From: Camelus bactrianus
Lineage: Eukaryota; Chordata; Mammalia; Artiodactyla; Camelidae
Direction of reading: 5' to 3'
Assembly: GCF_048773025.1 (NCBI RefSeq)
Contig: NC_133550.1
Coordinates: 5,878,176 to 5,942,175, forward strand
DNA: 64,000 nucleotides
This document shows positions 22,876 through 36,300 of the stretch, piece after piece (the stretch's first letter is position 1; each line of letters starts with the position of its first letter). The translations under genes and the position numbers were made by a program. A model generated the notes under the pieces. The model ran no database searches, was not told the origin of the DNA, and saw nothing but the letters and a program-made list of their open reading frames with translations.

Positions 22876-25116
22876 CACTTTTTCTCTGCTTTCTCAGTCT
22901 GTTTCCTAGTGCCGGTATGAAGTTCCTGCAGTTTTCACTGTAAAACCGTGTTGGAGCTAGTACCTCCCCATATATATGTATGGATTGGAGTTTGCAAGTG
23001 AAAAGAAACTTTGTGTTCCCAACAAGCTAGGTGAAGGGCGGCTTTCACACACACTTATCTCTCAGAACTGAGCATGTGGAGAGAGGTTCGTTCATCTAGC
23101 ACAAAGGGAACGGGTTGCAGGAGACACTTTTACTCTGGTTTCTCAGTCTGTTTCCAACTGCCGGTTTGAAGTTACTGCAGTTTTCACTGTAAAACCGAGT
23201 TGGAGCTCGTACCTCCCCATATATATATACGGAGTGGAGTTTGCAACTGAAAAGAAACTTTGTGTTCCCAACAAGCTAGGTGAAGGACGGCTTTCACACA
23301 CATTTTTCTCTCAGAAATGAGCATGTGGATATACGTTCGTTCATCTTCCACAAAGGGAGCGGGTTGCAGGAGAAACTTTTACTCTGGTTTCTCAGTCTGT
23401 TTCCTAGTGCCGGTTTGAAGTTCCTGCAGTTTTCACAGTAAAACCGAGTTGGAGCTCGTACCTCCCCATATATATGTATGGAGTGGAGTTTGAAACTGAA
23501 AAGAAACTTTGTGTTCCCAGCAAGCTAGGTGAAGGACGGCTTTCACTCACACTTGTCTCTCAGAACTGAGCATGTGGAGAGACTTTCGTTCATCTAGCAA
23601 AAAGGGAACGGATTGCAGGAGAAACTTTTACTCTGGTTTCTCAGTCTTTTTCCTAGTGCAGGTTTGAATTTCCTGCAGTTTTCACTGTAAAACCGAGTTG
23701 GAGCTAGTACATCCCCATATATATGTATAGAATGGAGTTTGCATTTGAAAAGAAAGTTTGTGTTACCAACAAGCTAGGTGAAGGGCGGCTTTCACACACA
23801 CTTATATCTCAGAACTGAGCATGCGGAGAGACGTCCGTTCATCTAGCACAAAGGGAAAGGGTTGCAGGAGAAAATTTTACTGTGGTTTCTCAGTCTGTTT
23901 CCTAGTGACGGTTTGAAGATACTGCAGTTTTCACTCTAAAATCGAGTTGGAGCTCGTACCTCCCCATATATATGTACGGAGTGGAATTTGCAACTGAAAA
24001 GAAACTTTGTGTTCCCAACAAGCTAGGTGAAGGACGGTTTTAACACACACTTATCTCTCAGAACTGAGCATGTGGAGAGACGTTCGTTCATTTAGCACAA
24101 AGGGAACGGGTTGCAGGAGAAACTTTTACTCGGGGTTCTCAGTCTGTTTCCTAGTGCCGGTTTGAAGTTCCTGCAGTTTTCACTGTAAAACCGAGTTGGA
24201 GCTCGTACATCCCCATACATATGTATGGAGTGGAGTTTGCAAGGGAAAAGAAACTTTGTGTACCCAACATGCTAGGTGAAGGACGGCTTTCACCCCCAAT
24301 TATCTCTCAGAACTGAACATGTGGAGAGACGTCCGTTCATCCAGCACAAAGGGAACGGTTTGCAGGAGAAACGTTTACTCTGGTTTCTCAGTCTGTTTCC
24401 TACTCCGGGTATGAAGTTCCTGAACTTTTCACTGTAAAACCGAGTTGGAACTAGTACCTCCCCATATATATGTAGGGAGTGGAGTTCGCAAGTGAAAAGA
24501 AACTTTGTGTTCCAAACAAGCTAGTTGAAATATGGCTTTCACACACACTTATCTCTCAGAACTGAGCATGAGGAGAGACGTTCGTTCATCTAGCACAAAG
24601 GGAACGGTTTGCAGGAGAAACTTTTACTCTGGTTTCTCAGTCTGTTTCCTAGTGCCGGTTTGAAGTTACTGCGGTTTTCACTGTAAAACCGAGTTGGAGC
24701 TCGTACCTCCCCATATATATTTATGGAGTAAAATTTGCAACTGAAAAGAAACTTTGTGTTCCCAACAAGCTAGGTGAAGGACGGCTTTCACACACACTTA
24801 TCTCTCAGAACTGTGCATGTGGAGACACGTTCGTTCATCTAGCACAAAGGGAACGGGTTGCAGGAGAAACTATTACTCTGGTTTCTCAAAATGTTTCCCA
24901 CTGCTGGTTTGAAGTTCCTGCAGTTTTCACTGTAAAACCGAGTTGGAGCTAGTACCTCCCCATATATATGTAGGGAGTGGAGTTTGCAAGTGAAAAGAAT
25001 CTTTGTGTTCCCAACAAGCTAGGTGAAGGACGGCATTCACACACACTTATCTCTCAGAACTGAGCATGTGGAGAGACGTTCTTTCATCTAGCACAATGGG
25101 AACGGGTTGCAGGAGA
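22876..25116 (+). repeat. Nine-monomer sub-repeat, first copy
   Basis: This 2241 bp block is repeated immediately at 25117. Diagnostic sites recur at a 2241-2242 offset: ATATATATACGG at 23230 and 25471, GTGGAATTTGC at 23984 and 26226, the CACCCCCAATTATC variant at about 24291 and 26532. The right junction is in 25098-25116: left of it CACAATGGG matches 27339, right of it GAGACACTTTTT matches 22876. Confidence 0.88.
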
Positions 25117-27358
25117 CACTTTTTCTTTGCTTTCTCAGTCTGTTTCCTAGTGCCGGTTTGAAGTTCCTGCAGTTTTCACTGTAAAACCGTGTTGGAGCTA
25201 GTACCTCCCCATATATATGTATGGATTGGAGTTTGCAAGTGAAAAGAAACTTTGTGTTCCCAAAAAGCTAGGTGAATGGCGGCTTTCACACACACTTATC
25301 TCTCAGAACTGAGCATGTGGAGAGAGGTTCGTTCATCTAGCACAAAGGGAACGGGTTGCAGGAGACACTTTTACTCTGGTTTCTCAGTCTGTTTCCAACT
25401 GCCGGTTTGAAGTTACTGCAGTTTTCACTGTAAAACCGAGTTGGAGCTCGTACCTCCCCATATATATATACGGAGTGGAGTTTGCAACTGAAAAGAAACT
25501 TTGTGTTCCCAACAAGCTAGGTGAAGGACGGCTTTCACACACATTTTTCTCTCAGAAATGAGCATGTGGATATACGTTCGTTCATCTTCCACAAAGGGAG
25601 CGGGTTGCAGGAGAAACTTTTACTCTGGTTTCTCAGTCTGTTTCCTAGTGCCGGTTTGAAGTTCCTGCAGTTTTCACAGTAAAACCGAGTTGGAGCTCGT
25701 ACCTCCCCATATATATGTATGGATTGGAGTTTGAAACTGAAAAGAAACTTTGTGTTCCCAACAAGCTAGGTGAAGGACGGCTTTCACTCACACTTGTCTC
25801 TCAGAACTGAGCATGTGGAGAGACTTTCGTTCATCTAGCAAAAAATGGAACGGATTGCAGGAGAAACTTTTACTCTGGTTTCTCAGTCTTTTTCCTAGTG
25901 CAGGTTTGAATTTCCTGCAGTTTTCACTGTAAAACCGAGTTGGAGCTAGTACATCCCCATATATATGTATAGAATGGAGTTTGCATTTGAAAAGAAAGTT
26001 TGTGTTACCAACAAGCTAGGTGAAGGGCGGCTTTCACACACACTTATATCTCAGAACTGAGCATGCGGAGAGACGTCCGTTCATCTAGCACAAAGGGAAA
26101 GGGTTGCAGGAGAAAATTTTACTGTGGTTTCTCAGTCTGTTTCCTAGTGACGGTTTGAAGATACTGCACTTTTCACTCTAAAATCGAGTTGGAGCTCGTA
26201 CCTCCCCATATATATGTACGGAGTGGAATTTGCAACTGAAAAGAAACTTTGTGTTCCCAACAAGCTAGGTGAAGGACGGTTTTAACACACACTTATCTCT
26301 CAGAACTGAGCATGTGGAGAGACGTTCGTTCATTTAGCACAAAGGGAACGGGTTGCAGGAGAAACTTTTACTCGGGTTTCTCAGTCTGTTTCCTAGTGCC
26401 GGTTTGAAGTTCCTGCAGTTTTCACTGTAAAACCGAGTTGGAGCTCGTACATCCCCATACATATGTATGGAGTGGAGTTTGCAAGGGAAAAGAAACTTTG
26501 TGTACCCAACATGCTAGGTGAAGGACGGCTTTCACCCCCAATTATCTCTCAGAACTGAACATGTGGAGAGACGTCCGTTCATCCAGCACAAAGGGAACGG
26601 TTTGCAGGAGAAACGTTTACTCTGGTTTCTCAGTCTGTTTCCTACTCCGGGTATGAAGTTCCTGAACTTTTCACTGTAAAACCGAGTTGGAACTAGTACC
26701 TCCCCATATATATGTAGGGAGTGGAGTTCGCAAGTGAAAAGAAACTTTGTGTTCCCAACAAGCTAGTTGAAATATGGCTTTCACACACACTTATCTCTCA
26801 GAACTGAGCATGTGGAGAGACGTTCGTTCATCTAGCACAAAGGGAACGGTTTGCAGGAGAAACTTTTACTCTGGTTTCTCAGTCTGTTTCCTAGTGCCGG
26901 TTTGAAGTTACTGCGGTTTTCACTGTAAAACCGAGTTGGAGCTCGTACCTCCCCATATATATTTATGGAGTAAAATTTGCAACTGAAAAGAAACTTTGTG
27001 TTCCCAACAAGCTAGGTGAAGGACGGCTTTCACACACACTTATCTCTCAGAACTGTGCATGTGGAGATACGTTCGTTCATCTAGCACAAAAGGAACGGGT
27101 TGCAGGAGAAACTATTACTCTGGTTTCTCAAAATGTTTCCCACTGCTGGTTTGAAGTTCCTGCAGTTTTCACTGTAAAACCGAGTTGGAGCTAGTACCTC
27201 CCCATATATATGTAGGGAGTGGAGTTTGCAAGTGAAAAGAATCTTTGTGTTCCCAACAAGCTAGGTGAAGGACGGCATTCACACACACTTATCTCTCAGA
27301 ACTGAGCATGTGGAGAGACGTTCTTTCATCTAGCACAATGGGAACGGGTTGCAGGAGA
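25117..27358 (+). repeat. Nine-monomer sub-repeat, second copy
   Basis: Tandem duplicate of 22876-25116, one base longer because of GCAAAAAATGG near 25840 versus GCAAAAAGGG. Few other differences are visible, for example GCACTTTTC at about 26166 versus GCAGTTTTC. After 27358 the sequence continues as after 32336. Confidence 0.88.
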
Positions 27359-28799
27359 AACATTTACTCTGGTTTCTCAGTCTGTTTCCTACTGCCGTTT
27401 TGAAGTTACTGCAGTTTTCACTGTAAAACCGAGTTGGAGCTCGTACCTCCCCATATATATGTACAGACTGGATTTTGCAACTGAAAAGAAACTTTGTGTT
27501 CCCAACAAGCTAGGTGAAGGACGGCTTTCACACACATTTTTCTCTCAGAAATGAGCATGTGGAGATACGTTTGTTCATTTTCCACAAAGGGAGCGGGTTG
27601 CAGGATAATCTTTTACTCTGGTTTCTCAGTCTGTTTCCTAGTGCCGGTTTGAAGTTCCTGCAGTTTTCACTGTAAAACCGAGTTGGAGCTCGTACCTCCC
27701 CATATATATGTATGGAGTGGTGTTTGAAACTGAAAGGAATTTTTGTGTTCCCAACAAGCTAGGTGAAGGACGGCTTTCACTCACACTTATCTCTCAAAAC
27801 TGAGCATGTGGAGAGACTTTCGTTCATCTAGCAAAAAGGGAACGGATTGCAGGAGAAACTTTTACTCTGGTTTCTCAGTCTGTTTCCTAGTGCAGGTTTG
27901 AATTTCCTGCAGTTTTCACTGTAAAACCGTGTTGGAGCCAGTACCTCCCCATATATATGTATAGAGTGGAGTTTGCAAGTGAAAAGAAACTTTGTGTTCC
28001 CAACAAGCTAGGTGAAGGGCGGCTTTCACACACACTTATATCTCAGAACTGAGCATGCGGAGAGACTTTCGCTCATCTAGCCCAAAGGGAACGGTTTGCA
28101 GGAGAAACTTTTACTAAGATTTCTCAGTCTGTATCCTACTGATGGTTTGTAGTTCCTGCAGTATTCACTGTAAAACCGAGTTGGAAGTCGTACTTCCCCA
28201 TATATATGTATGGAGTGGAGTTTGCAACTGAAAAGAAACTTTGTGTTCCCAACAAGCTAGGTGAAGTTCGGCTTTCACACACAATTATCTCTCAGAACTG
28301 AGCATGTGGAGAGACGTTCGTTCATCTAGCACAAAGGGAATGGGTTGCAGGAAAAAGTTGTACACTGGTATCTCAGTCTGTTTCCTAGTGCCGGATTGAA
28401 TTTACTGCAGTTTTCACTGTAAAACCGAGTTGGAGCTCGAATTTCCCCATATATATGTATGGAGTGGGGTTTGCAACTGAAAAGAAACTATGTGTTCCCA
28501 ACAAGCTAGGTGAAGTACATCTTTCACACACACATATCTCTCAGAACTGAGCATGTGGAGAGACGTTCGTTCATTTAGCACAAAGGGAACGGGTTGCAGG
28601 AGACACTTTTTCTCTGCTTTCTCAGTCGGTTTCCTAGTGCCGGTTTGAAGTTCCTGCAGTTTTCACTGTAAAACCATGTTGGAGCTAGTACCTCCCCATA
28701 TATATGTATGGATTGGAGTTTGCAAGTGAAAAGAAACTTTGTGTTCCCAAAAAGCTAGGTGAATGGCGGCTTTCACACACACTTATCTCTCAGAACTGA

Positions 28800-31700
28800 T
28801 CATGTGGAGAGATGTTCGTTCATCTAGCACAAAGGGAAAGGGTTGCAGGAAAACTTTTGCTCTGTTTTCTCAGTGTGTTTCCTAGTGCCGGTTTGAAGTT
28901 CCTGCAGTTTTAACTGTAAAACCGTGTTGGAGCTCGTTCCTCCCCATATATATGTATGGAGTGGAGTTTGCAACTGAAAAGAAACTTTGTGTTCCCAACA
29001 AACTAGGTGAAGTTCGGCTTTCACACACACTTATCTCTCAGAACTGAGCATGTGGAGAGACTTTCTTTCATCTAGCACAAAGGGAATGGGTTGCAGGAAA
29101 AACTTTTACACTGGAATCTCAGTCTGTTTCCTAGTCCCGGATTGAATTTACTGCAGTTTTCACTGTAAAACCGAGTTGGAGCTCGTACCTCCCCATATAT
29201 ATGTATGGAGTGTAGTTTGCAACTGAAAAGAAACTTTGTGTTCCCTACAACCTAGATGAAGGACGGCTTTCACACAGACTTATCTCTCAGAACTAAGCAT
29301 GTGGATAAACGTTCGTTCATCTAGCACAAAGGGAACGGGTTGCAGGAGAAACTTCTACTCTGGTTTCTAAATCTGTTTCCTAGTGACGGTTTGAAGTTCC
29401 TGCATTTTTCACTGTAAAACCGAGTTGGAGCTCGTACCTCCCCATATATATGCATGGAGTGGAGTTTGCAAGTGAAAAGAAACTTTGTGTTCCAAACAAG
29501 CTAGTTGAAGGACGGCTTTCACACACAATTATCTCTCCGAACTGAGCATGTGGAGAGAAGTTCGTTCATCTATCACAAAGGGAACGGGTGGCAGGAGAAA
29601 CTTTTACTCTGGTTTCTCAGTCTGTTTCCTAGTGCCGGTTTGAAGTTACTGAAGTTTACACTGTAAAACCGAGTTGGAGCTCGTACCTCCCCATATATAC
29701 GTATGGAGTGGAGTGGGAAACTGAAAAGAAACTTTGTGTTCCCAACAAGCTAGGTGAAGGACGGCTTTCACACACAATTATCTCTCAGAACTGAGCATGA
29801 GGAGAGACGTTCTTTCATCTAGCACAAAGGGAATTGGTTGCAGGAAAAAGTTTTACACTGGTATCTCAGTCTGTTTCCTAGTGCCGGATTGAATTTACTG
29901 CAGTTTTCACTGTAAAACCGAGTTGGAGCTCGAATTTCCCCATATATATGTATGGAGTGGGGTTTGCAACTGAAAAGAAACTATGTGTTCCCAACAAGCT
30001 AGGTGAAGGACATCTTTCACACACAAATATCTTTCAGAACTGAGCATGTGGACAGACGTTCGTCATTTAGCACAAAGGGAACGGGTTGCAGGAGACACTT
30101 TTTCTCTGCTTTCTCAGTCTGTTTCCTAGTGCCGGTTTGAAGTTCCTGCAGTTTTCACTGTAAAACCGTGTTGGAGCTAGTACCTCCCCATATATATGTA
30201 TGGATTGGAGTTTGCAAGTGAAAAGAAACTTTGTGTTCCCAACAAGCTAGGTGAAGGGCGGCTTTCACACACACTTATCTCTCAGAACTGAGCATGTGGA
30301 GAGAGGTTCGTTCATCTAGCACAAAGGGAACGGGTTGCAGGAGACACTTTTACTCTGGTTTCTCAGTCTGTTTCCAACTGCCGGTTTGAAGTTACTGCAG
30401 TTTTCACTGTAAAACCGAGTTGGAGCTCGTACCTCCCCATATATATATACGGAGTGGAGTTTGCAACTGAAAAGAAACTTTGTGTTCCCAACAAGCTAGG
30501 TGAAGGACGGCTTTCACACACATTTTTCTCTCAGAAATGAGCATGTGGATATACGTTCGTTCATCTTCCACAAAGGGAGCGGGTTGCAGGAGAAACTTTT
30601 ACTCTGGTTTCTCAGTCTGTTTCCTAGTGCCGGTTTGAAGTTCCTGCAGTTTTCACAGTAAAACCGAGTTGGAGCTCGTACCTCCCCATATATATGTATG
30701 GAGTGGAGTTTGAAACTGAAAAGAAACTTTGTGTTCCCAGCAAGCTAGGTGAAGGACGGCTTTCACTCACACTTGTCTCTCAGAACTGAGCATGTGGAGA
30801 GACTTTCGTTCATCTAGCAAAAAGGGAACGGATTGCAGGAGAAACTTTTACTCTGGTTTCTCAGTCTTTTTCCTAGTGCAGGTTTGAATTTCCTGCAGTT
30901 TTCACTGTAAAACCGAGTTGGAGCTAGTACATCCCCATATATATGTATAGAATGGAGTTTGCATTTGAAAAGAAAGTTTGTGTTACCAACAAGCTAGGTG
31001 AAGGGCGGCTTTCACACACACTTATATCTCAGAACTGAGCATGCGGAGAGACGTCCGTTCATCTAGCACAAAGGGAAAGGGTTGCAGGAGAAAATTTTAC
31101 TGTGGTTTCTCAGTCTGTTTCCTAGTGACGGTTTGAAGATACTGCAGTTTTCACTCTAAAATCGAGTTGGAGCTCGTACCTCCCCATATATATGTACGGA
31201 GTGGAATTTGCAACTGAAAAGAAACTTTGTGTTCCCAACAAGCTAGGTGAAGGACGGTTTTAACACACACTTATCTCTCAGAACTGAGCATGTGGAGAGA
31301 CGTTCGTTCATTTAGCACAAAGGGAACGGGTTGCAGGAGAAACTTTTACTCGGGGTTCTCAGTCTGTTTCCTAGTGCCGGTTTGAAGTTCCTGCAGTTTT
31401 CACTGTAAAACCGAGTTGGAGCTCGTACATCCCCATACATATGTATGGAGTGGAGTTTGCAAGGGAAAAGAAACTTTGTGTACCCAACATGCTAGGTGAA
31501 GGACGGCTTTCACCCCCAATTATCTCTCAGAACTGAACATGTGGAGAGACGTCCGTTCATCCAGCACAAAGGGAACGGTTTGCAGGAGAAACGTTTACTC
31601 TGGTTTCTCAGTCTGTTTCCTACTCCGGGTATGAAGTTCCTGAACTTTTCACTGTAAAACCGAGTTGGAACTAGTACCTCCCCATATATATGTAGGGAGT

Positions 31701-33777
31701 GGAGTTCGCAAGTGAAAAGAAACTTTGTGTTCCCAACAAGCTAGTTGAAATATGGCTTTCACACACACTTATCTCTCAGAACTGAGCATGTGGAGAGACG
31801 TTCGTTCATCTAGCACAAAGGGAATGGTTTGCAGGAGAAACTTTTACTCTGGTTTCTCAGTCTGTTTCCTAGTGCCGGTTTGAAGTTACTGCGGTTTTCA
31901 CTGTAAAACCGAGTTGGAGCTCGTACCTCCCCATATATATTTATGGAGTAAAATTTGCAACTGAAAAGAAACTTTGTGTTCCCAACAAGCTAGGTGAAGG
32001 ACGGCTTTCACACACACTTATCTCTCAGAACTGTGCATGTGGAGACACGTTCGTTCATCTAGCACAAAGGGAACGGGTTGCAGGAGAAACTATTACTCTG
32101 GTTTCTCAAAATGTTTCCCACTGCTGGTTTGAAGTTCCTGCAGTTTTCACTGTAAAACCGAGTTGGAGCTAGTACCTCCCCATATATATGTAGGGAGTGG
32201 AGTTTGCAAGTGAAAAGAATCTTTGTGTTCCCAACAAGCTAGGTGAAGGACGGCATTCACACACACTTATCTCTCAGAACTGAGCATGTGGAGAGACGTT
32301 CTTTCATCTAGCACAATGGGAACGGGTTGCAGGAGAAACATTTACTCTGGTTTCTCAGTCTGTTTCCTACTGCCGTTTTGAAGTTACTGCAGTTTTCACT
32401 GTAAAACCGAGTTGGAGCTCGTACCTCCCCATATATATGTACAGACTGGATTTTGCAACTGAAAAGAAACTTTGTGTTCCCAACAAGCTAGGTGAAGGAC
32501 GGCTTTCACACACATTTTTCTCTCAGAAATGAGCATGTGGAGATACGTTTGTTCATTTTCCACAAAGGGAGCGGGTTGCAGGATAATCTTTTACTCTGGT
32601 TTCTCAGTCTGTTTCCTAGTGCCGGTTTGAAGTTCCTGCAGTTTTCACTGTAAAACCGAGTTGGAGCTCGTACCTCCCCATATATATGTATGGAGTGGTG
32701 TTTGAAACTGAAAGGAATTTTTGTGTTCCCAACAAGCTAGGTGAAGGACGGCTTTCACTCACACTTATCTCTCAAAACTGAGCATGTGGAGAGACTTTCG
32801 TTCATCTAGCAAAAAGGGAACGGATTGCAGGAGAAACTTTTACTCTGGTTTCTCAGTCTGTTTCCTAGTGCAGGTTTGAATTTCCTGCAGTTTTCACTGT
32901 AAAACCGTGTTGGAGCCAGTACCTCCCCATATATATGTATAGAGTGGAGTTTGCAAGTGAAAAGAAACTTTGTGTTCCCAACAAGCTAGGTGAAGGGCGG
33001 CTTTCACACACACTTATATCTCAGAACTGAGCATGCGGAGAGACTTTCGCTCATCTAGCCCAAAGGGAACGGTTTGCAGGAGAAACTTTTACTAAGATTT
33101 CTCAGTCTGTATCCTACTGATGGTTTGTAGTTCCTGCAGTATTCACTGTAAAACCGAGTTGGAAGTCGTACTTCCCCATATATATGTATGGAGTGGAGTT
33201 TGCAACTGAAAAGAAACTTTGTGTTCCCAACAAGCTAGGTGAAGTTCGGCTTTCACACACAATTATCTCTCAGAACTGAGCATGTGGAGAGACGTTCGTT
33301 CATCTAGCACAAAGGGAATGGGTTGCAGGAAAAAGTTGTACACTGGTATCTCAGTCTGTTTCCTAGTGCCGGATTGAATTTACTGCAGTTTTCACTGTAA
33401 AACCGAGTTGGAGCTCGAATTTCCCCATATATATGTATGGAGTGGGGTTTGCAACTGAAAAGAAACTATGTGTTCCCAACAAGCTAGGTGAAGTACATCT
33501 TTCACACACACATATCTCTCAGAACTGAGCATGTGGAGAGACGTTCGTTCATTTAGCACAAAGGGAACGGGTTGCAGGAGACACTTTTTCTCTGCTTTCT
33601 CAGTCGGTTTCCTAGTGCCGGTTTGAAGTTCCTGCAGTTTTCACTGTAAAACCATGTTGGAGCTAGTACCTCCCCATATATATGTATGGATTGGAGTTTG
33701 CAAGTGAAAAGAAACTTTGTGTTCCCAAAAAGCTAGGTGAATGGCGGCTTTCACACACACTTATCTCTCAGAACTGA
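28800..33777 (+). repeat. 20-monomer unit, copy 2 of the 29-monomer unit (about 4978 bp)
   Basis: This matches 21580-25116 at offset 7220 and 25117-28799 at offset about 4978. It holds only one copy of the nine-monomer sub-repeat (30096-32336). Differences from copy 1 are sparse, such as GGTATGAAG at 22916 versus GGTTTGAAG at 30136. The arrangement shows that the nine-monomer duplication differs between two otherwise near-identical HOR copies. Confidence 0.85.
30096..32336 (+). repeat. Nine-monomer sub-repeat, third (single) copy
   Basis: Matches both 22876-25116 and 25117-27358, with ATATATATACGG at 30450 and CACCCCCAATTATC at 31511. In this HOR copy the block is not duplicated. Confidence 0.85.
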
Positions 33778-36300
33778 GCATGTGGAGAGAGGTTCGTTCA
33801 TCTAGCACAAAGGGAACGGGTTGCAGGAGACACTTTTACTCTGGTTTCTCAGTCTGTTTCCAACTGCCGGTTTGAAGTTACTGCAGTTTTCACTGTAAAA
33901 CCGAGTTGGAGCTCGTACCTCCCCATATATATGTACGGAGTGGAGTTTGCAACTGAAAAGAAACTTTGTGTTCCCAACAAGCTAGGTGAAGGACGGCTTT
34001 CACACACATTTTTCTCTCAGAAATGAGCATGTGGATATACGTTCGTTCATCTTCCACAAAGGGAGCGGGTTGCAGGAGCAACTTTTACTCTGGTTTCTCA
34101 GTCTGTTTCCTAGTGCCGGTTTGAAGTTCCTGCAGTTTTCACAGTAAAACCGAGTTGGAGCTCGTACCTCCCCATATATATGTATGGAGTGGAGTTTGAA
34201 ACTGAAAAGAAACTTTGTGTTCCCAACAAGCTAGGTGAAGGACGGCTTTCACTCACACTTGTCTCTCAGAACTGAGCATGTGGAGAGACTTTCGTTCATC
34301 TAGCAAAAAGTGAACGGATTGCAGGAGAAACTTTTACTCTTGTTTCTCAGTCTTTTTCCTAGTGCAGGTTTGAATTTCCTGCAGTTTTCACTGTAAAACC
34401 GAGTTGGAGCTAGTACATCCCCATATATATGTATAGAATGGAGTTTGCAATTGAAAAGAAAGTTTGTGTTCCCAACAAGCTAGGTGAAGGGCGGCTTTCA
34501 CACACACTTATATCTGAGAACTGAGCATGCGTAGAGACGTCCGTTCATCTAGCACAAAGGGAAAGGGTTCCAGGAGAAAATTTTACTGTGGTTTCTCAGT
34601 CTGTTTCCTAGTGACGGTTTGAAGATACTGCAGTTTTCACTCTAAAATCGAGTTGGAGCTCGTACCTCCCCATAAATATGTACGGAGTGGAGTTTGCAAC
34701 TGAAAAGAAACTTGGTGTTCCCAACAAGCTAGGTGAAGGACGGTTTTCACACACACTTATCTCTCAGAACTGAGCATGTGGAGAGACGTTCGTTCATTTA
34801 GCACAAAGGGAACGGGTTGCAGGAGAAACTTTTGCTCTGTTTTCTCAGCCTGTTTCCTAGTGCCGGTTTGAAGTTACTGCCGTTTTCACTAAAAAACCGA
34901 GTTGGAGCTCGTACCTCCCCATATAAATGTATGGAGTGGAGTTTGCAACTGAAAAGAAACTTTGTTTTCCCAACATGCAAGGTGAAGTACGGCTTTCACA
35001 CACAATTATCTCTCAGAACTGATCATGTGGAGGGACGTTCGTTCATCTAGCACAAAGGGAAAGGGTTTCAGGAAAAACTTTTGCTCTGTTTTCTAAGTGT
35101 GTTTCCTAGTGCCGGTTTGAAGTTCCTGCAGTTTTCACTGTAAAACCGTGTTGGAGCTAGTTCCTCCCCATATATATGTATGGAGTGGAGTTTGCAAGTG
35201 AAAAGAAACTTTGTGTTCCCAACAAGCTAGGTGAAGTTCGGCTTTCACACCCACTTATCTCTCAGAACTGAGCATGTGGAGAGACTTTCGCTCATCTAGC
35301 ACAAAGGGAACGGTTAGCAGGAGAAACTTTTACTATGATTTCTCAGTCTGTTTCCTACTGATTGTTTGTAGTTCCTGCAGTTTTCACTGTAAAACCGAGT
35401 TGGAAGTCGTACTTCCCCATATATATGTATGGAGTGGAGTTTGCAACTGAAAAGAAACTTTGTGTTCCCAACAAACTAGGTGAAGTTCGGCTTTCACACA
35501 CACTTATCTCTCAGAACTGAGCATGTGGAGAGACTTTCTTTCATCTAGCACAAAGGGAATGGGTTGCAGGAAAAACTTTTACACTGGAATCTCAGTCTGT
35601 TTCCTAGTCCCGGATTGAATTTACTGCAGTTTTCACTGTAAAACCGAGTTGGAGCTCGTACCTCCCCATATATATGTATGGAGTGTAGTTTGCAACTGAA
35701 AAGAAACTTTGTGTTCCCTACAAGCTAGATGAAGGACGGCTTTCACACAGACTTATCTCTCAGAAATAAGCATGTGGATAAACGTTCGTTCATCTAGCAC
35801 AAAGGGAACGGGTTGCAGGAGAAACTTCTACTCTGGTTTCTAAACCTGTTTCCTAGTGACGGTTTGAAGTTCCTGCATTTTTCACTGTAAAACCGAGTTG
35901 GAGCTCGTACCTCCCCATATATATGCATGGAGTGGAGTTTGCAAGTGAAAAGACACTTTGTGTTCCCAACAAGCTAGTTGAAGGACGGCTTTCACACACA
36001 ATTATCTCTCCGAACTGAGCATGTGGAGAGAAGATCGTTCATCTATCACAAAGGGAACGGGTGGCAGGGGAAACTTTTACTCTGGTTTCTCAGTCTGTTT
36101 CCTAGTGCCGGTTTGAAGTTAATGAACTTTACACTGTAAAACCGAGTTGGAGCTCGTACCTCCCCATATATACGTATGGAGTGGAGTGGGAAACTGAAAA
36201 GAAACTTTGTGTTCCCAACAAGCTAGGTGAAGGACGGCTTTCACACACAATTATCTCTCAGAACTGAGCATGAGGAGAGACGTTCTTTCATCTAGCATAA
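33778..36300 (+). repeat. Diverged relative of the 17.5-22.6 kb monomer series
   Basis: The monomer order follows 17500-22600: GAACGGATTGCAG (34312), GAAAGGGTTCCAG (34562), GATCATGTGGAGGG (35021), AACAAACTAGGTG (35470), CTACAAGCTAGATG (about 35718), GCATGG (35924), ATATATACGTATGG (36172). The offset to 18.5 kb moves from 66 to 67 monomers. One extra monomer lies around 35281-35400, with CTCATCTAGCAC and GATTGTTTGTAG. Many private substitutions make this older than the duplications to its left. Confidence 0.7.

Larger units (their letters stand above)
21580..28799 (+). repeat. 29-monomer unit, copy 1 (7220 bp)
   Basis: Sequence from about 21580 recurs at 28800 with an offset of 7220 (for example 21604/28824 and 22876/30096). 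The offset holds to about 25116. From there on, this copy matches the next one at an offset of about 4978, because an extra nine monomers (25117-27358) lie here. Its right end is a hybrid. GAATGGCGG left of 28767 belongs to the type seen at 33740, and GATCATGTGGAGAGATG from 28800 belongs to the type seen at 21580. The exchange lies in 28767-28799. Confidence 0.85.
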
